DNA from: Coenobita brevimanus | Lineage: Eukaryota > Arthropoda > Malacostraca > Decapoda > Coenobitidae | NCBI GenBank assembly: GCA_032717465.1 | Contig: CM064713.1 | Span: 13,310,872-13,374,871 of the forward strand | DNA length: 64,000 nt | Direction of reading: 5' to 3' | In this document: in pieces, positions 23,946 to 34,929 of the stretch | How positions within the stretch are numbered: position 1 is the first letter of the stretch | Layout: each line of letters begins with the position of its first letter | Notes under the pieces: model-generated | The model's input: only the letters and a program-made list of their open reading frames with translations | What the model was told of the DNA's origin: nothing | Database searches by the model: none | Made by a program: the position numbers and the translations under genes

Positions 23946-24624
23946 AATAAGAACAGAATATGGAAAAAAAAAAAAAAAAAAAGGGAGAAGGAAGGAAAAG
24001 AAAGACTGGAACATGAAACAGAACTAATGGAAAAGACGACAAAGAACATTAAGTTTTAAGTAAAGAGAAGACAAGAACCACAGACCAGAGAGAGAGAGAG
24101 AGAGAGAGAGAAAGCAAACATCCCAGGCCGGTCCACCTTATTTCGTCTCGCCTCCTGCCTCTCTTGTAGCTTACGATACTATCATTTATTCCCTGTATAT
24201 CTGTAAATGATGATGATGATGACGGTGATGGTGAATACAATAAGTAACGATGATTATGATGATGACGATAGTGACGGTGGTGATGATGATGCTTGTGGTG
24301 GTGATGGCAGCGCTGGTAAAGTAGGTTAGTACTAATGATGATAATTTTATTTCCTATCGCCTCCCACCTCTCATGTAGTTTGTGATGCTGTATTACAACG
24401 CAGAAAGAAAGGATGAAAAAATAGAAAGAATTGCTTGAAAAAAAGATACAACAAAAATAACGATAAAATATGAAAGAAAACCAAAGTAAAACAAGAGGTA
24501 ATATAGAAAATAAAGAATAGGAAACAAAGGAAGAATTTAAGGAAAGAAAATCCGAAGAAAAGATAGGATGAAAAACATTAAAGAGGAGAATGAAAAATAA
24601 GAAAGAAGGAATGAACAAAAAATG

Positions 24625-24675
<51 letters not shown>

Positions 24676-25734
24676 AGAAAGAATGCGAGAAAGAAGAAAA
24701 AAAGTTAGTACTAATAAAGGGGAGAAAATTAAATGAGTAACAGAAAGAAGAGGACAAAAAGAAGAGGAAGAAAGGCCAAGAGGCAAGCCTGAATGAAAGA
24801 AGAAAAGACAAAATGAAACCAAACGTGCAACAAGGAAGGAAAGAAACAAAGGTGTAAAGATATAAAATGAAGTATAAAAGGTAAAGGTGTTAACTGGGTA
24901 CAGGTGTAGTAGAGTGCCAGGCCGCTCCACCTTACTTCATCTCGTCTCCTGCCTTTTGTGGCTTGTAATGATGTAATACAGTGCCCAGATCTAAGTACCT
25001 GACCATGGTGAGGATGGTGACTGTCATGATTATGATGATAGAAAAAGTGAGCTTTAGTTTAGCACTGTTGAGAATACTGCTAATTTCATGGATATTAATG
25101 GTGGTTATGATGATGGTGGTGGTGGTGATGTACAGTACAGTAGTTTAGCAGTAACGATAACCTTACTTCATATCACCTCATAACTCCCTTGTAGGTTGTA
25201 ATCTTGTAATATAATGGTGAAGCAGAAAAAGGATGAATATGAAAACCTGAAGTGTCTAAAGTGAGAAACAAACAAACAAAACAATAGAAAAGCACAATAA
25301 TAGGAGAAGGAAAGAGAAATAATGAGGAAAAATGAAGCAAAAGGGGAAGCGAATAAGCAAACGAAAGACAACAGAACAAAAAGCAGGAAAGAAGAAATAA
25401 AAAAAAGAAGATACGGAAAACGAACGCTATCGAGAGTAATAGGAATTATTACAAGAGTAACATGGAAAAGAATAATGGAGAGGCAAAGAGAACCACAGTG
25501 AAAGAAAGAAAATGATGATGATGATGACTGTGATGGTGACAGTGATGCTGGTCACTTCGTGTTATTGATGGCGATGAAAACAATTATACGGAAACTGATG
25601 ATGATAAAAACTTGGTTCTTTACAACTGATATGGACAATGGTGGTAATGATGTTGAATCATGACATGGGTTGGCTTTGATGATGATGGTAATGACGAAAA
25701 AAGGAAATGACCGCACTGTCTCTACTCTGGCACC

Positions 25735-25992
25735 GTTGCAGAGCCAGGCCGTTGGACTGTGGCCAGTCTTGGCCTGGGTTGCAGAGCCAGGCCGTTGGAC
25801 TGTGGCCAGTCTTGGCCTGGGTTGCAGAGCCAGGCCGTTGGACTGTGGCCAGTCTTGGTCTGGGTTGCAGAGCCAGGTCGTTGGACTGTGGCCAGTCTTG
25901 GCCTGGGTTGCAGAGCCAGGCCGTTGGACTGTGGCCAGTCTTGGCCTGGGTTGCAGAGCCAGGCCGTTGGACTGTGGCCAGTCTTATCCGCC
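25735..25992. repeat. 43-bp minisatellite, six units
   Basis: GTTGCAGAGCCAGGCCGTTG plus GACTGTGGCCAGTCTTGGCC and TGG repeats at 43-bp spacing from 25,735. Units differ by one or two bases. Confidence 0.93.
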
Positions 25993-26179
25993 CCCAAACT
26001 CTGGTGGTGGACCTCCTCTCGGGTCCACCACTTGGTAGCGGGGGCAGTGTTTTCCGGCTGCATGCCCTTGCTGGTGCTAACCCCTGTATGTTGTGGGGTA
26101 CGTTGTGTGGCATGTATAGTGCATATAGAGTTGAGTAGTGCATGAGATAGTTTGAGAAATGGATGGTGGGAGTTATGTT

Positions 26180-27080
26180 CACATACCCTCCACGTTAGTA
26201 CCACACTGAAAAAGGTCAGCAAAGGAAGATGGTCAGGATATCCTGGTGGCTGGTGAAACAGAGGCTCCAGCTGTCCCTCACCAGCAATCCCATCCCCCTT
26301 GAGAGTACCACCCTGATCGGCTGGTGCTACAGCCTACTCCCTACAGAAGTACGGCGTAGGCTGTAGAAGTAATATATAGCTGGCGCAACCCGAGGATCGT
26401 TTCAGCGTCAACCTGGTGGACTTAGTGAAGCTGCTCTCCTCCTGCAGCTCACCATCCTCCTTTCAGGATCAGGGGAGTTGTGGGACATGTGTGTACTCAA
26501 GCAACAGACCAGCTTAGTTATATCAGTGCCACCACATGAAGGCATCCCTCTCCAACACCAACCATACCCTGTCCTGACATTCATTCACGTTGCTGACCTG
26601 GGAAATTTCATAACATCTATCCCTCAGTGATTTATTTTGCCCATCACACCTCCATATCCTATTGTATAATACTCCTGTAAACCATGTTGATAACAGTAAG
26701 ATATAAACAATGAATTAGAAATACCTGTAATATGTTCTATGCAAGGGAAACTGCTAGGGGAGAAATGCCACAAACTCTCTTCTGTCGACGAGAATATGGC
26801 AGGCCAACCCGCTGACTGCACACAGCCTTGTAATTCCTATATTTCTCCACAGCACCTTCCTTGGTACAAGCAGTTACAACCTCACCATCTGTAATCAGCA
26901 ACTCCCAGGGCAACTCAGATATAATATCCCATGGCAGTTCTCCATGCACCATGATAAACAGAATGGAACCACAGACAGACCACAGATGTGCACCAATTCT
27001 TAACGTAACGACCTGTACTCCGTCCACTTTAACTTGGCCTAAAATTGCCATCTACCGCTATCTTAAATGCTGAGCTATCA
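26180..27080. other. Stretch with several protein-like open segments, unassigned
   Basis: On the plus strand, 26,370-26,625 is open for about 84 codons without an ATG (…SGSGELWDMCVLKQQTS… to …NFITSIPQ stop). On the minus strand, 26,737-27,051 is open from an ATG (MAILGQVKVDGVQVV…). Its first bases match the interspersed repeat at 60-250, which argues against a host gene. Another minus-strand open piece ends at a donor-like GTATGT near 26,190. None has a recognisable family, and they overlap on opposite strands, so at most one can be real. Confidence 0.2.
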
Positions 27081-27980
27081 CACGAGATTAATGCTAAATA
27101 TGGTGACATTCAGGAAAAAGTCCTATGGAAAAGATTCAAAACATACAATTTTGCAAATTATGTAAGTTCAGTGCCATCAATTCTCTTTGTTTCTCAATTT
27201 GTATGATTTCAGTAACCTGTTTCATTATATAATACTTTTTATATTTAACATCATATAACATCTCCCATGTAATACAATTCTGAAACTGTTCTCAACCTCT
27301 TTCAACCTCTGGCAAGTGGGTATTTTCCTCTTCATCTACTTATTCCTTTTACTGTCACTGTTTAACTGAACTTTGGAATTTTAGTGAAGTCTTTTCCTTA
27401 TCCTCAGTTTAGTTATCTAATCATTTTGTTGATTTGCCTTAACATGGAATCACTTGGTACATCAGCTTCTCTCTCACTTAAAGCTTGAAACATGTTATTT
27501 GAGACATTATTATATAGTACTAACTGTGACACCAGAGACCACAGCAGCTGTCGCTCCTTCTTGCAGTTGGGTAAAAACAATAACAGTTTACACAGAAGCA
27601 TCTCCCTCTAGCTGCACTAGCTGCTCCCCCACCATCCTTTCATACCATATTTTATTCTATCTGGTTATTTCTATACTGTAACTTTGGTTAAAGATACTAT
27701 ATACATTTGATATTTTCACTGCAAACCCTGGTATTTTGACTGTTGTCAAATTAAGCATAATAACTTATTACTGCCTTAAGCTTTTCAACATCAGAATCTC
27801 TTCATTTTTATTCTGGAAGCTACTGGAAATGTTTACCACTACTCCTTCATGCCTGTGTCTTGGTTGAGGTCACTGGTGAGAGTGTGTAGTATACTGCTGG
27901 ATCACACTGGCATCTGCCAAGAGAAATCTCCAGAAAATTTATCAAACAAGAAAAGCAACCCGAAATGAACATTTTTGCTG
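27081..27980. other. AT-rich stretch, no gene seen
   Basis: Unique-looking AT-rich sequence. Short open frames on both strands lack motif or splice support. Confidence 0.5.
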
Positions 27981-27982
27981 AA

Positions 27983-28165
27983 GGGCCGAGGATGAGGTGG
28001 AGGGATTGAGTTGAGAGGTATATGAGGAAGGGGGGAGTGAGTTGGAGGGAGGCTATGAATAGTCAAATGGTGGGTGACAGAGCGACTTGGAGGCGTTTTG
28101 TCTGCGGCCACCCTTTGCGGGATTAGGGCGTCGGGCTATAGATAAATAGATACATAGATGTAACA
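27983..28165 (+). mobile_element. 5'-truncated RTE-type LINE 3' end
   Basis: Starts at GGGCCGAGGATGAGGTGGAG and ends in GGGATTAGGGCGTCGGGCTA with a degenerate GATA tail. It is closest to the 3' end of the 52,737-54,605 LINE. Confidence 0.85.
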
Positions 28166-29170
28166 CAAAACTAAGTGCAAACTACAATGTCCTGAGAGAT
28201 ATGAAGACAATCTTGGTTAAATATCCTGGTTGGCTCTGCATCATTTTGGATGACAAAAACTGCAGCTTGGTTTTACTGAACATGATTTTCAATCCGATCC
28301 ATCAGCATGGAAGAAAAACTACATTTTTAAATATACTGTAGTACGATACTGAACCGACAGCACCAATCTGTTGTATGCTGGACACTTTTTTACCTACACT
28401 ACAACACAGTGTTAGTCTATACTATGTCTGTTGGTGCTGTGTTGGAGTAACTCACATTTTGGTGTTGTGTACAGTAGGCTATATGGCATACGAGTGTACT
28501 GATTCCCCACCTAACCTAACAAACCAGGTTCACCACCACAGGACACAGTTCAACTGATCCACCGTGGTTGCTGCTGTGGTGCTTGAGCAATTCACAAAAC
28601 AGAAACATTACTGAATAACAAATATTATCACAAACTATGGCTGTTCCTTAAAGTGGGAAAAAAAAAATCAATACTTTGCCACACGGGCACGACCTTTCCA
28701 TATTTCCTACTGAAATTAATCCTTCACAGGTGACTTATGTTTCATATTTTATCAGAGTTACAGGGCGTTTTTTAATAATGTTAGTTTCATAGATTGTCAT
28801 ACTTACAGGGTTTTTTTTTAATAATGTTATTTGTGAAATATGTAAAGACATGTTTATATCACACATTCCATCGCCCACATAAAGGTACCACCAAGAGGCA
28901 AACCTTGCTGACAAACTCTACAAATGCATGTCTTACTTTTGGCATAAGTCGAAAGTCCCAATTGATATGTCAGGTTTGGAGAATTTCAACTGATTAAGTT
29001 ACTGTGGGATTAGCTAGGTTAAGATGGGCTTAGATTGGTTGTTTGAATAGGTTAGGTTGACATTAGATTTATTGTTAGTACTCAAGACTGGGATTTGGCC
29101 TGACAGATACTCAAGGGGTCTCTAAGCTAAGTGGCAATCCAAGGTGGTTAATATCAGGGGGGATGGGGGC
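28166..29170. other. No gene seen
   Basis: AT-rich sequence with a short duplicated patch (TTTTTTTTAATAATGTTA-like, about 28,768-28,826). A GGTTAGGTT-type stretch lies around 29,030-29,060. No supported coding region. Confidence 0.5.
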
Positions 29171-29179
29171 AAAGCCTCC

Positions 29180-29490
29180 ATTTGGAATAGGTTAGACCTC
29201 CTCTCTTCCTGTTTCTCCCATCTTTCCTGTCACTTTTTATTACTCTTCTTTCCTGCAGGTGGTTTTACATTGAGTGGACAGCCTAATGGGTTCCTATAAG
29301 CCTGGAAACCATTTACAACAGTGGGTGATAACCATATAACCAACTCATATGAGTTCCTTGTGCCACCAAGTGGAACATGGAACACACATGGGTAGAGGGA
29401 TAGTGCTCCTCCCCGTAAAACAACTTGCTCAAGACAAACGGCCACCCCTTATCGGATTATGGCGTCCGGCTATTGATAGACAGGATACGT
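29180..29490 (+). mobile_element. SINE-gamma with LINE-derived 3' end
   Basis: The body motif TTCCTATAAGCCTGGAAACC and GGTGATAACCATATAACC is shared with 50,516-50,892. The 3' end ACGGCCACCCCTTATCGGAT, TATGGCGTCCGGCTATTGAT matches the RTE LINE terminus. Confidence 0.75.
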
Positions 29491-29826
29491 TAGGTTAGAC
29501 TGGATTGTTTGGTTTCGTATGGAGTTCAATGTTTGATGCACCAACGTGTCCTGTTGGCAATCAACGTATCCAGTCGGTAACCAGGTTGCCACAGCCAAAC
29601 TGGCGGCATCCTTAAATACCCCAAACAGTATATTTTATTTTTTCTCTACACTTTTTGCTGTCTAACATAACCAGATAACTATGTTTCATATGGCTATAAA
29701 ATTACTTTCATAAAGATCATGAGATTGTAAGAAGGCAGTTGCAATAACCACACCCATGTACGATATCAAAAATTTGAAGAACATAAAATGAAAGTTCGTC
29801 CATTATAAAAAAGGTTATAATATACT

Positions 29827-30121
29827 ATGTGGTAGGTGAGGGCGCTCACCATCCACTCACTCAATGTAGTGCTACTTTCGGGTGTCTGCCCCGTCCTCTC
29901 CTCCATCCTTCTTTCCTTCAATCTTCTGTCTTTCTTTCCTTCATTCTTTCCTCGTCTTTCTGCCTGCGGGTGACTTTACACTCCCTCTTCTGTCTTTCAT
30001 TCCGTCATTCTTTCCTCTTCCTTCTGCCAATGGGTGACTCTACACTGACTAACAAGCCAAATGGTTTCCTGTACACCAGGAAACCATTTACTATGCTGGG
30101 TGGTAACCATCTGACCAAATT
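29827..30121 (+). mobile_element. SINE-gamma, copy lacking the LINE-like tail
   Basis: Same head (GGGCGCTCACCATCCACTCA) and body (AAATGGTTTCCTGTACACCA) as the 4,348-4,680 copy. It ends at CCATCTGACC, right before another SINE. Confidence 0.7.
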
Positions 30122-30350
30122 TTGGCGCCTGGTGGTTTAGTGGGTAATCACTGTGCTTCAATCAGATTAAGCCGGTGAAGGTTTATATCCAAGGGATGGT
30201 TGGGGTTTATTGCTCATCTAATGCCACTCAGGGATGAGTGAGGCTAGTCACTCTCATCTTAGATGTCAGGATCAGCTTGCCTAGCCCCGGGCTCCTACGC
30301 TCCTCATGGGTCAACGTAGGATTGGATGATGGATGGACGGATGGATATAA
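30122..30350 (+). mobile_element. tRNA-like SINE with (ATGG)n tail
   Basis: The head TTGGCGCCTGGTGGTTTAGT resembles a pol III A box, and GGTTTATATCC is a degenerate B box. The tail repeats GGATGGATGGACGGATGG. Single copy in this window. Confidence 0.55.
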
Positions 30351-30936
30351 TATAATGAGAAAAGTTATAACACAGGAGAAAATATAGGTAAATAAAGAGA
30401 GCGATGTGTACTTATCCCCTTTTTGGAGGCGACGGGCCTGAGGCTGGGCTGGTGTAGTGCAGAACACTTAAGGACAGGAGGCTGACCTACGCCCCTGGTA
30501 ATGTCTACAAGACAGAAATACCTGTGGGACTCCAACCACAGTGCACAGCCACAGGCCACTGTGCATTCTGACCCAACAGCTCTACTACCACACCACCATT
30601 AAAAAGGTAACAAAAGTGGTAACAAAGTAACAAATAACTCAGCACAGAAAGTATACTCCCTCTGGCTACCTCTGGGACTTGAACCACAGCACATTTTGAC
30701 CCGAGGGCTCTACCTCCACGCCACCATTAAAAAAAGTAACAAAGTGGGTAAAAAAGTGAGTAACAAGTAATATCAAAGAAAGTAAATGTCCCTCCAATAA
30801 GACAGAGTAAACTGAGAGTAACAAATAACATCAGAGAGTAATGTCTGTCCATAGAGAAAATTCTCAGCACTAAGCAAAAAGACAAAACAAAATGCAGATT
30901 CCATTAAAGTAAAACAAAAACTTATAAGATGAATCA
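30351..30936. other. No gene seen; small internal duplication
   Basis: Contains two similar blocks (…GGGACTCCAACCACAGTGCA… at 30,530 and …GGGACTTGAACCACAGCACA… at 30,672), each followed by CACCATTAAAAA and AGTAACAAA-type repeats. Each block has a degenerate tRNA-like look, but no complete tRNA can be folded by eye. Confidence 0.4.
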
Positions 30937-31087
30937 AATCACACCAGGTGTGGGGGTGGGGCCTGCCGCTGTGTGGGGTGGTGGTAAATCACACCAGGTG
31001 TGGGGGTGGGGCCTGCCGCTGTGTGGGGTGGTGGTAAATCACACCAGGTGTGGGGGTGGGGCCTGCCGCTGTATGGGGTGGTGGTAG
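30937..31087. repeat. 50-bp minisatellite, three units
   Basis: AAATCACACCAGGTGTGGGG followed by GTGGGGCCTGCCGCTGTGTG and GGGTGGTGGT repeats three times. The leftward end of the membrane-protein reading frame runs into the first unit it meets. Confidence 0.93.
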
Positions 31088-31782
31088 CGGTGGTTCAGGT
31101 ACAGGGCCGAGACACTGACCAACAGTTTGACCACAAACCACGCCACCACCCCCACCCAAGCCCCATTCCACACCTCCCACACCTCTATCACCCCAACTAT
31201 GGCCTCCAGGGGGTGAAGCAGCTGGGCACAATAGATGGCACTCAGTGCCAGCTGCCAACTCAGCATACTGACACCCAGCATTACACTCAGCACCAACAGC
31301 ACAACCTGAAACACGTCATTTTTGACAAACCAAAAGCCAACCCAAGTGGTGAGGAACCAACAGTGATAAACAATAAGCCAAGTTAGACCCGCGTTGAGCT
31401 CATACCGCAATTGTGAAGAAATTACCATCCCGGTCAATTCAGACAACATTAGCCTACCGGGATAGTGACTATATTGTTCTCCTAATGACTTAATTGCCCA
31501 GTTAAGCCTTGATGGCTCAATATTATGTCGCAAAATTGTGTCTAGAGGAACACCATTCTCAACAAATTTGGAAACAATATCAGAAATATCCTTACGGAAA
31601 TAGGGAACACATGTTTTGACAAAAATGGTGAAACCTAAATCAGTAAGTGACACAATTACGAAGCAACAAGTTATGAGTACGAACAATATCTTTTTGAGGA
31701 GGGGCCGAATCCCGTTAGTGTTGACGGGGATAGTGGTGGGGCGGTAGACCCCGTTGTCCATGTGTACAACTGTGTGCCACAT
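31039..31782 (-). CDS. Four-pass integral membrane protein, family not recognised
   Basis: A single uninterrupted 247-codon frame with clear membrane-protein character. Hydrophobic segments lie near residues 31-55, 131-153, 158-183 and 208-229. The mostly polar stretch between the first two (about 56-130, with FRKDISDIVSKFVENG) would form one loop. Two start codons are possible (residue 1, or M8 in VHMDNGVYRP); neither is decided by the sequence. The last 15 residues (YHHPIQRQAPPPHLV) and the stop codon come from one unit of the 50-bp minisatellite, so the natural C-terminus may have been replaced. An ETS-type site lies about 205 bp upstream of the ATG. I cannot assign a function. If the duplication is tandem, a sister copy should lie just left of this window. 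Confidence 0.7.
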   Translation of the reverse strand: MWHTVVHMDNGVYRPTTIPVNTNGIRPLLKKILFVLITCCFVIVSLTDLGFTIFVKTCVPYFRKDISDIVSKFVENGVPLDTILRHNIEPSRLNWAIKSLGEQYSHYPGRLMLSELTGMVISSQLRYELNAGLTWLIVYHCWFLTTWVGFWFVKNDVFQVVLLVLSVMLGVSMLSWQLALSAIYCAQLLHPLEAIVGVIEVWEVWNGAWVGVVAWFVVKLLVSVSALYLNHRYHHPIQRQAPPPHLV

Positions 31783-31986
31783 TTTGGGAGGAGCTTACCA
31801 AAACTTAATCGTAAGCTATATCACAATCCAATATCGTACTACACAGTACGATTAATTTTAACCTTACTAACCGTTATAAAATTACGGGTCACAATGAAAA
31901 TGCGAGAGCGCGGACAACACACCCTCTCGCTAACTCGTCCACTAGAGTCGCTCACGCAGGTGCTCACCTTTTATAGCCCCAAGACG

Positions 31987-31995
31987 CCGGAAGTG
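31987..31995. promoter_or_regulatory. ETS/GABP-type site upstream of the membrane-protein gene
   Basis: CCGGAAGTG, the ETS/GABP consensus, lies in a locally CpG-richer patch (31,895-32,025) about 205 bp upstream of the minus-strand start codon. No TATA box is evident. The promoter role is inferred from position. The remaining stretch to 32,364 is AT-rich with nothing recognisable. Confidence 0.35.
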
Positions 31996-34154
31996 GATAT
32001 TATGAATACTTCGCGCTGCCAATATTTCCTTATTTTTCCTTCATAATTACCTCAGTGCCATTCAAACCCTTTACACTTACATATTTTAAGAAAAACAAAA
32101 ATCCTTACTCTTAACTTAATAAATTAAGATCGATTTAGTGTTAAAATAGCATAATAAGAAAGGTCAAGTAGGTAATATTTTCGAGACTGCCTTTTTTCGG
32201 TCGTATCAACTTAAATTCAAATCTGCATTTGTATTTTTGAATGCACCACAGCAAAGGCAACATAAACCAGCCATATTGTTTTGTGAATATTCATTGTTTC
32301 CTTTTTCATTTCCTAACTATTGTTTCTTCAAAGAAGACAGAAATAAATAACTTTCCACAAAGACTTCTCCAACCTCCTTGGAAAATATCATGCATAGTTA
32401 TGACACCTACCACAATACTAACCTACTGGCCTGTGACTCCATATCCTTTCCATAGCACCTCTTCGTGACTAGCACCATAGTCTATGTTAGTGCTAATCTC
32501 TTATTACAGCACAACACTGAAGATGGTTAGATGGCAATTTTACGCCAAGTTAAAGTAAACAGAGTTTAGTATCGTCACTATTTACTTTCCTCTAACTTCT
32601 CCTAAAGGCCTTACTTTGATCAGCTGGATTGGTGATAATTACAGTATAAGGGAAAAACATTCAAGCACCAGATTCTGTGGCTACTAATGGTGCTTTTAAT
32701 AACAAAATCAAACAATTTATGGATGCCGTGAACTCTCTTCAGCTACAATTAGGGTGAGGTGGGGGTCAACCCTACTATTAGTGGCAAAATATTCACCAAA
32801 CATTCAGATAAAGGTTTTATTATGAAATGGAAATATCTAAAGAAGCTTCAGGAAAAGGGATATCTTTGGTATGGTTATCACTCCTTTTGAAAAAACATAA
32901 CTTAAATGTTTTATCAAAAAGGTAGCCATGTGTATAGATAGTGGGGGTGAAGCCTACATCCTATTTGACAACACTTTAATGTGTTACCAAAGTAAATCTA
33001 AGTTTATATATGAAGTAGGCAATGTAAGAATTCAGAGCAGAGACATTTATCTACTCCATGACTCATATTGCCTTACAAGCAACACAAAAATTTAATATTC
33101 CATTATTAAATGTTTAACCTGGCTGAATACTGAAATGTGGTGCTAAATTATTGTAAAAGTAAAGGACATATGCTGTCCCAGTACAAAAATGTTGGCCACA
33201 TGTTACAGAAATATATATGCCATGAATGATGAAAAGCAGGCCAGGTTAAGACGTAGGACTGTTATTATTTAAAAAAGATATATGCTATAACACTACATAA
33301 ATAAAGGTGAAGGTATACACTGCACTCTTTAATCTACCTCGGGTGTTATGCCAGCATGTTAATCTGATGTTACAAGTCTACTTCATATTGTACTGAGTTA
33401 GAGCCACATTGAATTTAATTATTCTGGCAAGCCTCTGTTTTACCTCCCCCCCATTTGCAAGGCATCTTGATAAACCTGTGAAAGACATATTACGTGAGTT
33501 CTTCACACACAAATCACCTTACTAATACTGTATTTTGTAATTTGTGGTGGACCGTAGAGAAATGAATTGGTATTGTACGCCCTACAACTATCGGTAAAAA
33601 TAAAATGACTATCTTTATTGGGTTATAGGCCAAATAATTCAATCTGCAAGGCTCAACTGCATATCCCATATCAACAAAATTATACATATATCCCTGCAAC
33701 AAAATCGTACCGTATATGACTGAAAATCATGTTGCACCAAACACATGTACATAATTTCATGCTGGATTGCTAGCAGTACCGGTAATGTTCTGTGAGTATC
33801 CAGGTACCTTCTAGGTATTTATTTTGTATGATGTGTCCATTACCCACGCCATAATATTTATAAATTCGACACAGGCCTCGGGTTTCGATGGTCATCAATT
33901 TCTTCATATATTATAGCAGCTAAGTAGACAGACTCTAATTACGACAGAATGCCCTACCATCAGAATCTACCAGTATTCATTGTCGATATACGATGTATCA
34001 GCAGTGTTAAATGTTATACCAGACATCCAAAAAAATGATAACTCACCTCCCACATCCAGCTTTAAAGAATGTAAACATGGCGCTACCAGGCGGCTCAGCT
34101 GTCGTGCCGCGTTTTCTTCTTAAGCGGATACTATTCTAGGCCCAATAGGGAGTA

Positions 34155-34430
34155 AAGGAAAGCGTCTGTACCACTCCCTAGTACGTTTATACCCACCTCA
34201 CCCTACTCAAGAGCGTCTGTATCACTCCCTAGCACGGTTTATACCCACCTCACCCTACTCAAGAGCGTCTGTATCACTCCCTAGCACGGTTTATACCCAC
34301 ATCGACCAACCCAAGAGCGTCTGTACCACTCCCTAGCACGGTTTATACCCACCTCACCCTACTCAAGAGCGTCTGTACCACTCCCTAGCACGGCTTATGC
34401 CCACTCCACCCAACCAAAGAGTGTCTGTAC
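34155..34430. repeat. ~52-bp minisatellite, copy B (about 5 units)
   Basis: Same repeat as at 2,085-2,252, here with more units (GAGCGTCTGTACCACTCCC...). It contains no open frame of interest. Confidence 0.85.
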
Positions 34431-34550
34431 TGTACCCTGGACTATGCATGTGACTAACGCCACGCGTAAAGAATATTATGGTTATAATCTGGTGGCATCA
34501 AATATATTACATACTAATTATACCTACAGCATGTTAAAATATCACGATAT

Positions 34551-34740
34551 TTTTTTTTTTTTTTTTTTTTTACGTGTCCGACTCTGGGCAAAGGCTTCAG
34601 GGCCTATTTCTTGAGGGCAGAGACCTATCCCAAGGCGCAGTAGTCCTCCTACAGCTCCACATGTCACCACTTCGGCGCTAACACCCACCATCCATATTGA
34701 ATACATGCTAGGGCTGTCTCATACAGGATTGGTGTATTGG
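34551..34740 (-). mobile_element. SINE-alpha, 5'-truncated, copy B only
   Basis: A poly(T) run (34,551-34,571) followed by the reverse complement of the SINE-alpha body (CATGTCACCACTTCGGCGCT; GGGCTGTCTCATACAGGATT). Copy A at about 2,370-2,380 lacks it. The flanks GATATT and GGTATT suggest a short target duplication. Confidence 0.82.
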
Positions 34741-34929
34741 TATTCGCCTACGTCGATATACACGTATCAATACTTATCTGCTTCAGAGAGTGCACAATTA
34801 ACCTATACCTACTCTTCGCAAACATTCATATATTTTTTTTTTTTATGTGAGGAAGAAGGAACCAAAGGCCATGAGCCCGCAGTAACAGTTCCCTCCAAGA
34901 GAAAAACAAAATACAATAGAGGGCCAAAT

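Larger units (their letters stand above)
19376..25640. repeat. Composite higher-order array: conserved core + GAT-rich + purine-rich segments
   Basis: A ~80-bp core with GGGTACAGGTGTAGTAGAGT, CAGGCCGCTCCACCTTACTT and TCTTGTAGCTTGTGATG recurs at about 20,079, 21,772, 22,490, 22,738, 24,120, 24,340 (partial), 24,893 and 25,163 (partial), with weaker copies near 19,865, 22,200 and 23,020. Each core is followed by GATGATG/GGTGGTG triplet tracts and by A/G-rich stretches of GAAAGAAAG type. (GA)n runs occur at 24,086-24,112 and 24,630-24,674. Long open frames here are low-complexity by-products. Confidence 0.75.

Noticed and set aside
23036..24059. Lys/Glu-rich and Phe/Leu-rich frames of 300-380 codons
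   Set aside because: By-product of the polypurine minisatellite; several overlapping frames on both strands are open with the same periodicity.
26737..27051. Segment slightly resembling a protein-kinase motif (ILFIMVHGELPWD)
   Set aside because: No HRD or DFG motif, and its first bases match an interspersed repeat; the resemblance is likely chance.
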